In this document: positions 16,849 through 24,248 of the stretch, in pieces
Layout of the letters: each line of letters opens with the position of its first letter
How positions within the stretch are numbered: the stretch's first letter is position 1
Source of the DNA: Shewanella sp. VB17
Lineage (GTDB): Bacteria; Pseudomonadota; Gammaproteobacteria; Enterobacterales; Shewanellaceae
Length of the DNA stretch: 64,000 bases
Direction of reading: 5' to 3'
NCBI RefSeq assembly: GCF_013248905.1
Contig: NZ_JABRVS010000001.1
Coordinates: 2,852,001-2,916,000, forward strand
The notes under the pieces: generated by a model
What the model saw: the letters and a program-made list of their open reading frames with translations, nothing else
The model's database searches: none
What the model was told of the DNA's origin: nothing
Program-made: the position numbers and the translations under genes

Positions 16849-18990
16849 ATGTCGTTACGTTTAGCCTCCATTGATTCACTCATGATCAATGATGCGTTGC
16901 TGATTGAGTCGAATTTATCCAGTCTGAGTGAGCGTGATTGGCAAGCCATCACCCCATCAGGGCGGTCACCCAGCAATATTAAACGAGGCGTTAAAAAAGG
17001 GGATTGGGTAGTGCTAAACGATGCACCACAATCGCCTTTATTTGCCATTGAAGCAGGGAGCCCCACTGCTAATCCCAATAATGGTGGTGATATTGACCCC
17101 TATATTGTGATGCAACTGACTCAACGTTTTGCTTCAGCAGGCAGTGCCACTTTATTCGAAGCCAGAAAAACCGACAGTTTACCGCCATCGCCGCCGCTCT
17201 ATTACACGCCTGAAGCCGTGCTAAGAGAAGAAAATTTTGTCCCTGAAATCACCCCCATCAGTGACAATTTAGCCAAAAAAGCGCCCAATTTAGAACTTAC
17301 GCTCAATTATAATGACAGCGAAAAAACTTACGCCAGCAATGTGCCTTATAGCGTCATGTTTAGCGATCCCAGTAATACCGTCATTAAAGGCAGCCTAAAT
17401 GACATGGGCTGGGCCGTGGTCGAAGGCGGCCCCAATTACCCTGCTGAAATTATATTTGGTGATGAAGCAGAAAAAGTGGCTGCCGAATCCGCGCTTGAAT
17501 CCCAATATCAGCAGCTCGATAGCGCCTTAAATGACACCGCAGCGCAGGTAGCTAAGCAGGCACTCAGCATTCCCGCTACCAACCCAGATACACAAGCCAA
17601 ACAAGCCACCGATAGCGCGTTAACTGAGACGTTTAACGCCGCCGTTAATAATAAAATCGCCGAACTCAATGCCCAAAGTGCTGAATTTGATAACTTGTCA
17701 TTTTTGGCGCAATCCTGGCAGCTGGCCAAAGCGACTCAACAGGGTGCCAGTAACGGTTTTAATGCCTATCTACCGGATTTAGGTGATTTTGGCGAACTGA
17801 TGCAAGCGGCCGATATCGACATCAGCATGCTGGTCGACGCCATTAGTAGCGGCAACATTGACGCATTACAAGCCAAATTAACACAATGGAAACTGCGGGG
17901 TGACACAGGCTTAAAGCAAGCCCGCAAAGCCATGGAAACCCTTATTTTGCTACTAAGCGACCCTGTCACCCGTGACATGTTAGCCAGCATGCCCAAGCGC
18001 ATATTGGCCGCCATGCCAGAAGATAAAATCGCTGAATTGACCGCCTATCAAGCGACCCAACTGGGCATGGACACCGCATTAATAACCGGTGGCACCGCAG
18101 TGGGCAGTTTAGCCGGAGGGGTAGGCGGCCCCGTCGCCGCTGGGATCCTCTTTACCGCGACAACGGCCCGTAAAGGCGGTAAAGCCCTTGAAGGCACAAT
18201 TAAAATCGTCACCGACATTTCCACATCGCTGAAAAAAATCAATAACCAGCATGATGCCAAGCCCTACAAAAAAGACAACATCAGCCCGCTCGAAAACGGT
18301 AATAAAGCACAAAGCAAGGGTGGTAATGGAAAAGGCAATAAAGCTGGCGACAATAACAAGCAGAATACAGCGGATAAAGTAGAGAGTAACGGGGCAAGTA
18401 CAGCAGCCAATAACCCGAGTAAAAGTAATACGGCAAGTACAGACAAAAATGAAAAACCAGAGAGTAAAGATAGCTCAGAGATCTATGCTAATGAAATTGA
18501 GCTAGAACAAGGTAAAAAAGGATCTTGGAATAAAGAGTTAAATGGTAAACTAAAACCTAATTCTAAATATAAAGTGGGTAGCTACACCTATGAGACTGAT
18601 GATTTAGGTAGAGTAAAATCAGTTTCAGGGGATTTAGATTTAACCAAACAAGATCGAAATACTTACCAACAAGGTAAAGCTGGTAAAGAAAGCGGCATTA
18701 AAGACGGTTTAGATAAAGATGAAGGAGGTCATATTATCGCCTCTATCTTTAATGGACCGGGTGAGCAGATCAATTATTCTGCTATGGATGGGAATCTAAA
18801 CAAAGGTGCATGGAAGCGAATGGAAAATACATGGGCACAAGCACTTAAAGGGAATCCACCTAAGAAAGTAAGTGTAAGTATTGATGCTATATATGAAGGT
18901 AATGATAAGAGACCAGCTAGTTTCGATGTATTCTTTGATATAGATGGTGAAGAAGAATTCTTATCTATGAAAAATAAACCTGGGGGTTAA
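16849..18990 (+). CDS. Polymorphic toxin with NucA-type nuclease tip
   Basis: 713 residues, no signal peptide. The C-terminal ~150 residues carry DEGGHIIASIFNGPGEQ with His628 as likely general base, then NLNKGAWKRMENTWAQAL. This matches the DNA/RNA non-specific endonuclease family of EssD/YeeF-type toxins. Residues about 120-200 look like a beta-rich domain (LELTLNYND, then PYSVMFSD) seen in secreted effectors. The middle is helical with a glycine-rich hydrophobic pair near 405-440 (possible membrane entry), and a Lys/Asn/Ser-rich linker at 480-560 separates the nuclease. The route of export (type VI or other) cannot be told: no PAAR, VgrG or MIX motif seen. AGGGAAG precedes the ATG. The immunity gene starts 4 nt after the stop. 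The tip DNA is more AT-rich than the body, a sign of tip exchange. Confidence 0.85.
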   Translation: MSLRLASIDSLMINDALLIESNLSSLSERDWQAITPSGRSPSNIKRGVKKGDWVVLNDAPQSPLFAIEAGSPTANPNNGGDIDPYIVMQLTQRFASAGSATLFEARKTDSLPPSPPLYYTPEAVLREENFVPEITPISDNLAKKAPNLELTLNYNDSEKTYASNVPYSVMFSDPSNTVIKGSLNDMGWAVVEGGPNYPAEIIFGDEAEKVAAESALESQYQQLDSALNDTAAQVAKQALSIPATNPDTQAKQATDSALTETFNAAVNNKIAELNAQSAEFDNLSFLAQSWQLAKATQQGASNGFNAYLPDLGDFGELMQAADIDISMLVDAISSGNIDALQAKLTQWKLRGDTGLKQARKAMETLILLLSDPVTRDMLASMPKRILAAMPEDKIAELTAYQATQLGMDTALITGGTAVGSLAGGVGGPVAAGILFTATTARKGGKALEGTIKIVTDISTSLKKINNQHDAKPYKKDNISPLENGNKAQSKGGNGKGNKAGDNNKQNTADKVESNGASTAANNPSKSNTASTDKNEKPESKDSSEIYANEIELEQGKKGSWNKELNGKLKPNSKYKVGSYTYETDDLGRVKSVSGDLDLTKQDRNTYQQGKAGKESGIKDGLDKDEGGHIIASIFNGPGEQINYSAMDGNLNKGAWKRMENTWAQALKGNPPKKVSVSIDAIYEGNDKRPASFDVFFDIDGEEEFLSMKNKPGG

Positions 18991-18994
18991 TAAA

Positions 18995-19336
18995 ATGGAA
19001 AATATAGATAACCTATATTTAAGCATTGCTCAAAATATAATCCAAAATAGTTCGGATTCTTGGGATATTGCAGAAGTAAATGTTGAAGTATTCGATGATG
19101 CTTTAAAACTTAAAGGTGGCCATTACAAGAATGAAATGTTTACTTCATTTAAATTTAGAAACTTTGATCGTAAGATTATTAAGGACTTTGAAAATATACA
19201 TTTAATTACAACAGAGAACCCTGATAATAATTGGAACCGTGCAAAGTTTACTCTAGAACCTACTGGAAAATTCAATATTGAATTCGAGTGGGATCAAGCA
19301 CTAGCAGATGAGATTGAACGCTTAAATAATGAATGA
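18995..19336 (+). CDS. YezG-type immunity protein
   Basis: 113-residue acidic protein. The ending NPDNNWNRAKFTLEPTGKF then EFEWD is typical of the YezG/DUF600 immunity family, whose known members neutralise YeeF-type nuclease toxins. It starts 4 nt after the nuclease toxin stop, so it is very probably the cognate immunity. Its last 45 bases recur exactly at 21333-21377 in a decayed copy. The stop overlaps an ATG (ATGAATGA) that begins the first copy of a short repeated sequence. Confidence 0.88.
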   Translation: MENIDNLYLSIAQNIIQNSSDSWDIAEVNVEVFDDALKLKGGHYKNEMFTSFKFRNFDRKIIKDFENIHLITTENPDNNWNRAKFTLEPTGKFNIEFEWDQALADEIERLNNE

Positions 19337-19519
19337 TTATTTTGCCGCTTTTGTGTCTTTGTGCCTGTATTGGCGTTAGGCGGCGCACCTAAACTAGAGG
19401 ACTTGCAGAAAGTGAAAGTGATTGAACATCTGACATTTTTAGCTGACTTATGTCAAAACCAGGGCGAGAAAACAATAATGGCCGATATCGTTGCTATGTC
19501 AGATGCACTGCATAAATAG
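19329..19519 (+). pseudogene. Frameshifted cassette remnant, copy 1
   Basis: First of three copies of a short sequence that follows immunity genes in this array. The ancestral reading is a roughly 60-residue peptide starting MN-x-FFDNF or similar, passing through LALGGAPKLEDLQKVKVIEH and ending VAMSDALHK then TAG. Here the ATG frame breaks within the first 17 codons, and the length (191 nt) is not a multiple of three. No family recognised. It may be the end of an old immunity or adaptor gene carried along with cassettes. Confidence 0.6.
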
Positions 19520-19529
19520 CTAGGCTTGG

Positions 19530-20108
19530 ATGAAAATAATGTACTGGATTATGTCTAGTGAGCGTTCAAAAGATAACGAAGTTGTTTTAGAAATACAATC
19601 TAGTTCTCTTTCTAATCAGGACGTTGGCTTCTCTACTGGTGAAAGTCAGCTTGTTATTATTAAAGAAATTATTTTACACTATCAATTAGGAGAAGGTACG
19701 AACTTATATACAGATAATTTAATCTGTTACGGAGCTAAAGGGCTGATTGTAAATAAAAAAATAAAAGAATTACTAGAGGAGCTGGGAGTAGGAAATATTG
19801 ATTTTTATAATGTAAATTTAGTTAATATTAAAGATAATACTTCTATAAGTTACTACCTTGCTAATGTGATCGGTGCATTTGAATGTGTTGACTATGAGCA
19901 TTCAGATATAGAATTATGGCCAAATGGAAAAATTGAACAAATAGATGCACTTGCCTTTATAGACACGAGTGAAATGGATCTCCCACCTATCTTTAGGCTA
20001 TCTAGCTTCTTACCTCTGGTGATTGTCAATGACGAGATAAAACAAGCTTTTGAAGCCAATAATATCACCGGGTTTAAATTCTATAAGCCCGAAGACTTTT
20101 ACCTTTAA
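19530..20108 (+). CDS. Imm11-family (DUF1629-like) orphan immunity protein
   Basis: 192 residues (from ATG 19530; ATG 19539 also possible, neither with a strong ribosome site). KGLIVNKKIKELLEELGV, YYLANVIGAFECVDYEHSD and the closing IVNDEIKQAFEANNITGFKF fit the Imm11/DUF1629 pattern of toxin immunity proteins. No matching toxin tip is present next to it, so it looks like an orphan kept after loss of its toxin. It lies between cassette remnants 1 and 2 and is AT-rich like the other immunity genes here. Confidence 0.72.
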   Translation: MKIMYWIMSSERSKDNEVVLEIQSSSLSNQDVGFSTGESQLVIIKEIILHYQLGEGTNLYTDNLICYGAKGLIVNKKIKELLEELGVGNIDFYNVNLVNIKDNTSISYYLANVIGAFECVDYEHSDIELWPNGKIEQIDALAFIDTSEMDLPPIFRLSSFLPLVIVNDEIKQAFEANNITGFKFYKPEDFYL

Positions 20109-20283
20109 TGAACCAGTTTTTTGATAATTTTGCTGTCCTTTTCCTGCATGGACTTTAGGCGGCGCACCTAAACTAGAGAACTTGCAGAAAGTGATTGAAC
20201 ATCTGACATTTTTAGCTGACTTATGTCAAAACCATGGCGAGAAAACCGTCATGGTCGCTATGTCAGATGCACTGCATAAATAG
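20108..20283 (+). pseudogene. Frameshifted cassette remnant, copy 2
   Basis: Second copy of the short sequence: ATG overlapping the previous stop, FFDNFAV, then after one missing base LGGAPKLENLQKVIEHLTFL and the same ending VAMSDALHK, TAG. Length 176 nt, not a multiple of three. It differs from copy 1 by a few substitutions and by a six-base and a further small deletion. Confidence 0.6.
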
Positions 20284-20285
20284 CC

Positions 20286-20959
20286 ATGCTAGATGAAAAT
20301 TTAGAAGAATTTTTACGTGAATTTGGCCAGCCAACGAGCCAACGGTTTCCCACAGCTTCTGAAGTTGAACAATATCGTGGTATTTTACCCGACAGGTTAT
20401 TAGAGTATTGGCAAGAAATCGGCTTTTCCGGCTATATGGATGGCCTGTTTTGGATTGTTAACCCCGCTGATTATGACGATGTTGTAGAACGTTTTTTAGA
20501 ATCGACCGACTTCCCTGAGCTAGATACTTACCATGTCATAGCCCGTAATGCATGGGGGAAATTACATCTATGGGGGAAAAAACAGGGGATTCATTAACTA
20601 TTACCCCGATGAATAATTGGATGAGTACTGGGCAAGGTTATACTTCCGATATTGCTAAAGGAGAAGCTAATAGATGCATTGAGTTCTTTTTTGCATTCAA
20701 ACAGCCCAAAAAAGAAAACACTCAAGGTGAAAATGGTAAGCCGATGTTTGAGGCGGCATTAAATGCCCACGACGCTCTTACTGAAGATGAAGTATTTGCG
20801 TTTAATCCCTTCTTGTTTATGGGCGGCAATAAAACGGTCAAAGCAATGTCTAAAGAAAATATCTTTGTCCATTTAAACCTGATCGCTGATATGGGGGATA
20901 TGGAAGTGATCGATATGGCTTCGATGATCAACAAAACCCTCAAGCAACACGGAGAATAG
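20286..20959 (+). pseudogene. GAD-like/DUF1851 immunity gene, frameshifted at an A-run
   Basis: Two frames join into one family member. Residues 1-98 (20286 on) match the GAD-like domain: FLREFGQP, LPDRLLEYWQEIGFSGY, DGLFWIVNP, and NAWGKLHLWGKK. The match then continues one frame back as TGDSLTITPMNNWM through to DMASMINKTLKQHGE (end 20959), which is the DUF1851-type second half found in type VI immunity proteins. The junction is a GGGGGAAAAAA run near 20571-20581; one more A would restore the frame. Options are a true disabling deletion, phase variation, -1 ribosomal slippage or a sequencing error. No cognate toxin adjacent. Confidence 0.75.
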
Positions 20960-21036
20960 AGTGTCCAACTACGGCTGCGAATTTTAAATGTGTGACGAAT
21001 TTTCATACACTAAAAGATTCCAAGGGAGTAGAAATA

Positions 21037-21377
21037 GTGAGTAATATCAGAACAGTAGATGCTATATATACTTCTATTGCAATAGGGATGTCCAATAGCA
21101 TAAATGAACAATGGGATAACTCTCTTCTGTTGGTCGAATTTTTTGATGATGCAGCAAACTTTAAAGGAGAGTTTTTTTTCAGAATGAAAAAAAATATTTT
21201 AAAGTTCAAAATAATGCATTTGAAGATTTTGAAGAACTCCACCAAATTACCACAGAAAACCCAGATAATAACTGGAACCGTGCCAAGTTCACTTTAGCGC
21301 CTACAGGTAAGTTCAATATGGAGTTTGAGTGGGATCAAGCACTAGCAGATGAGATTGAACGCTTAAATAATGAATGA
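21037..21377 (+). pseudogene. Decayed YezG-type immunity gene, frameshifted at A8
   Basis: Second YezG-like gene in the array. It opens at GTG 21037 (GGGAG about 8 nt upstream) as VSNIRTVDAIYTSIA and WDNSLLLVEFFDDA. It loses frame at eight A residues near 21187-21194 and continues in another frame as KYFKVQNNAFEDFEELHQ, TENPDNNWNRAKFTLAPTGK and FEWDQALADEIERLNNE, ending TGA at 21377. The last 45 bases match the intact gene at 18995-19336 exactly, so the two arose by segmental duplication or were homogenised there. Confidence 0.72.
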
Positions 21378-21498
21378 GTTTTTTGATAATTTTGCCGTCT
21401 CTTTTCCTGCATTGGTGTTAGGCGGTGCAGCTAAGCTGGAAAACTTGCAGAAAGTGAAAGTGATTGAATATTTAGATCCCAAGGAACTAGATTTTTAG
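21370..21498 (+). CDS. Cassette sequence, copy 3, short intact ORF
   Basis: Third copy of the repeated sequence, here in frame but truncated: 42 codons from ATG 21370 (overlapping the previous stop) reading MNEFFDNFAVSFPALVLGG, then AKLENLQKVKVIEYL, then diverging to a TAG at 21498. It shows the ancestral frame of copies 1 and 2. Whether the peptide is made is unknown. Confidence 0.4.
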   Translation: MNEFFDNFAVSFPALVLGGAAKLENLQKVKVIEYLDPKELDF

Positions 21499-21601
21499 TT
21501 GAACTCAGTGTTAAATTACCGCACTAAGTGATTGAATTAACCTAAGACGCAGTGATTGAACGAGTCCAAAACTAGGTTGTTAAGGAAAAGGGAAGGCCTC
21601 A

Positions 21602-22726
21602 ATGAGTTCAGCTAAATCAGTTCATTGCTTGACCCATGTCGATGCCCAACTGCAGGTCGACTTTATTGGTTATTTACAACGGTTGCTGGTGGAAGGGGAT
21701 TTTGTTGCCACTTACAAATTTGCGTTGCTGCATGCCCTTGCCGATATTTGTATCGAGCGGCCACTCGATACATTCAATAACGAGATGGGCCTTTCACATG
21801 AACAAGGTCATAATGTCATTACCATTGATGAGTTGGTGGAGAAGTTTATTGAGCTTTATTGGCAACATTCCTTGCCTTATAGCGGCGCGGTTACGGCTAC
21901 CAATGCTCCGCAAACCGCGTTTATTTTGCTGCAAAACTCTGGTCGTCAATCAGCCTTAATCAAAAATTTAGCCGAGTATCGTAGCCAAGGGATCACCAGT
22001 TTAAGCCAATTAAAGCAACATCCTGATTGGCGTAAATTGGTGAGTAAAACCCGCACGACCTTTAAAGATGGCCCATTGTGGCGTTTGCAATTACTGGCGG
22101 GCAGCGAAGTGTGTTTTTATTATCCCCATGATAAAACTCAGTCGTTTATTGCGCTTAATCCTGGGATAGCCTTCTGTTTTCGCCGTTTTCACGATTTGGT
22201 GGTGTCATTAGCCAGAACGCACTGGACACAAAAAGTGGGTAATTTCCCGTTAAACCACACAGCCATCGGCGGGCAAGGCAACTTGGCTGAGTTCTTGTTT
22301 GGTCGTGACAGAAACGCCATCACCACAGCAAGGCCAGTGCTGTTTGATATCCAACAAGGTCAGTGTTTTTACTGTCAAAAATCATTGAACGAAACCGGTG
22401 AGGTCGATCACTTTATCCCGTGGGCGCGTTACCCTAACGATCTGGGTCATAACTTCGTGCTGGCTCACAGCAAATGCAATAACGCCAAACGCGATCACTT
22501 AGCCGCGGAGCTGCACAAAGAGCGCTGGTTTGAGCAAAATATTATTCAACATAATCACACCATCAGCACAGAACTGGGCCGTTACTTTGTCTGCGAAAGT
22601 GGCCGCACCGAAGCCATTGCCACTTGGGCCTACCAACTCGCCAGCCAAAACCAGTCACCACTGTGGTTAAAGGGCAAGCACTTTGAAACCTTAGCCCCAA
22701 AAACCGCAGATCTTAATATGCAGTGA
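21602..22726 (+). CDS. HNH endonuclease domain protein
   Basis: 374 residues. The C-terminal HNH module reads CFYCQK, then EVDHFIPWARYP, then NFVLAHSKCNNAKRDHL (about residues 258-300): two Cys pairs hold a zinc and the His-Asn-His residues form the metal-dependent nuclease site. The N-terminal ~240 residues are helical and unassigned; related proteins occur as solitary HNH nucleases near restriction and defence genes. GGAAGG lies 5 nt before the ATG. It sits between the immunity array and the BREX-like operon with its own spacing, so it could be a defence nuclease; the target is not known. Confidence 0.8.
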   Translation: MSSAKSVHCLTHVDAQLQVDFIGYLQRLLVEGDFVATYKFALLHALADICIERPLDTFNNEMGLSHEQGHNVITIDELVEKFIELYWQHSLPYSGAVTATNAPQTAFILLQNSGRQSALIKNLAEYRSQGITSLSQLKQHPDWRKLVSKTRTTFKDGPLWRLQLLAGSEVCFYYPHDKTQSFIALNPGIAFCFRRFHDLVVSLARTHWTQKVGNFPLNHTAIGGQGNLAEFLFGRDRNAITTARPVLFDIQQGQCFYCQKSLNETGEVDHFIPWARYPNDLGHNFVLAHSKCNNAKRDHLAAELHKERWFEQNIIQHNHTISTELGRYFVCESGRTEAIATWAYQLASQNQSPLWLKGKHFETLAPKTADLNMQ

Positions 22727-22928
22727 TCCTGTATTAACTTAAGTCTATTTGACTCTTTTTAAACTGTGTTCCGCTGTTATTTTAACCATCTAGTTTTTAA
22801 TAAAAACTTCTGCTCGTAGTTCTTTTTACTTATATTTTTTAGAGGGGATTTGTGGCAAAATATTTATATGTAAATGAATTATTTTGTTTGGCCAAAAGTG
22901 CTAAGTTAAACTAAAGTAAGAAGGTTTT

Positions 22929-23690
22929 GTGGTAGATAGGAAAAATTTAGAATTTTTTGGCTTCAAATTTGGCAAAAATGGTGCCCATTCAGCGCGAAGT
23001 ATGATGATTGAGGAGTTGTCATTACTGTTGTTTTCTTGCCCAGAAAACGCGACTCGAGAAGACTACGAAAAAGATATCGTTGAGTTTAACATTCTGCATA
23101 AGCCAACTGAAAAATCTCGTAAGTTAACTTATAGACATTTAGTTGATCTATATGGCCTTTCACTTGATGTGCCGTTGTTTAAACTACTACGTGAATGGTG
23201 GGAGCTGTCAGAAGATTCGCAAGCTATTCTAGCTCTACAGCTGGCTGTTGCCCGTGATCCAATATTAAAAGGTTCAGCTGAACTCATTTTGAACCTTGAA
23301 CCAGGTGAACACATTTCCCGTGAGACAGTTGAAGCGCACTTAGCAAAAGATGATCCAGAACGCTTCAGCGCAGCATCATTAAAATCTTTTGCACAGAATG
23401 TCAATGGTACCTGGACCCAGGCTGGTTACTTGACGGGTAAAGCAAAAAAATATCGAGCTATACCAAAGGTTACCTATGTCCATATCGCTTATGCATTGTT
23501 CCTTGCGCACTGTCACGGTCTTTCAGGTCAGAGAATGTTCGACAGTTTTTGGTGTCAGCTTCTAAGTCAAGACAAGACAAGGCTTTTTGAGCTAGCGCAT
23601 AGCGCTTCGCTTCGCGGTCTGATTAACTTCAAACAAGCCAGTGACGTGGTTGAAGTGACCTTTCCCAATATTAAACTTCCTAAGGTGTAG
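22929..23690 (+). CDS. BrxA-position protein of BREX-like operon
   Basis: 253 residues, GTG start with AAGAAGG 5 nt upstream. It is the first gene of the operon, where BREX systems carry BrxA (DUF1819). The similarity to BrxA I can see is weak: a helical protein with LALQLAVARDPILKGSAE in the middle and a wing-like IPKVTYVHIAYALFLAH later. I therefore name it by position. The stop is 3 nt before the next ATG, so it is part of the operon. BrxA of type 1 systems is a small DNA-binding protein; the same role here is inference. Confidence 0.65.
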   Translation: MVDRKNLEFFGFKFGKNGAHSARSMMIEELSLLLFSCPENATREDYEKDIVEFNILHKPTEKSRKLTYRHLVDLYGLSLDVPLFKLLREWWELSEDSQAILALQLAVARDPILKGSAELILNLEPGEHISRETVEAHLAKDDPERFSAASLKSFAQNVNGTWTQAGYLTGKAKKYRAIPKVTYVHIAYALFLAHCHGLSGQRMFDSFWCQLLSQDKTRLFELAHSASLRGLINFKQASDVVEVTFPNIKLPKV

Positions 23691-23693
23691 GTC

Positions 23694-24239
23694 ATGTCGG
23701 ATCGATTATCAAAATTGTTAAAGGGCTTTGAAAGTCACATTAGTATTCCATGGCCATCGGCAGTGTCTGCTGATGAGAGAACGATCTTTTTGGTTTATAA
23801 CAAAGAAGATGAGCTGAAATTAAGAGCCAGAGTGGGGGAGTTTGAACAAGCATCAACTCAACACGGTCATCCATGGAAGCTACTGGATTTAACCACCAGC
23901 TTCGAAACATGGATGGCAGAGCAAGATTATAAAGAGACTTACTTCGAAGATCCTGAATATCTCACTGGGCTTTATGGGGACTTTGCCGACGAACTGGTTG
24001 AAAGCCTTAAACAACAGTTTATCCATGATCAAGATCAGAATGAAGTCATCGCATTACTGGGTTGCGGAACCTTATTTGGTTTTGCATCAGTGTCTGGGCT
24101 GGTCGAAGCGGTCGCAAACAACGTAAAAGGGCGGCTGGTGGTCTTTTTTCCCGGCGAAGTACATAACAATAATTTTCAATTATTAGATGCAAAAGATGGT
24201 TGGGGTTATCACGCCACCGCTATTTCAGCTACAGCATAG
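23694..24239 (+). CDS. brxB: BrxB-like protein (DUF1788-type)
   Basis: 181 residues, starting 3 nt after the previous stop. The C-terminal half, with ALLGCGTLFGFASVSGLVEA and LVVFFPGEVHNNNFQLL, matches the end of BrxB, where a G-x-x-P/F segment is followed by a strand VxFYPG and a NxFQL/LRLF ending. BrxB is a non-enzymatic subunit needed in BREX defence. It precedes brxC by 9 nt, the usual order. The match is distant from type 1 BrxB, in keeping with a divergent subtype. Confidence 0.75.
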   Translation: MSDRLSKLLKGFESHISIPWPSAVSADERTIFLVYNKEDELKLRARVGEFEQASTQHGHPWKLLDLTTSFETWMAEQDYKETYFEDPEYLTGLYGDFADELVESLKQQFIHDQDQNEVIALLGCGTLFGFASVSGLVEAVANNVKGRLVVFFPGEVHNNNFQLLDAKDGWGYHATAISATA

Positions 24240-24248
24240 GGATCAAGG

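Noticed and set aside
16849..18990. Assignment of the nuclease toxin to type VI secretion
   Set aside because: No PAAR, VgrG, MIX motif or type VI genes are in the window, so the export route is left open.
20286..20959. Programmed -1 frameshift as the sole explanation for the GAD-like gene
   Set aside because: The A-run does not form a proper X XXY YYZ heptamer in the zero frame (a G precedes AAA AAA), and no downstream stem was evident; kept only as an option.
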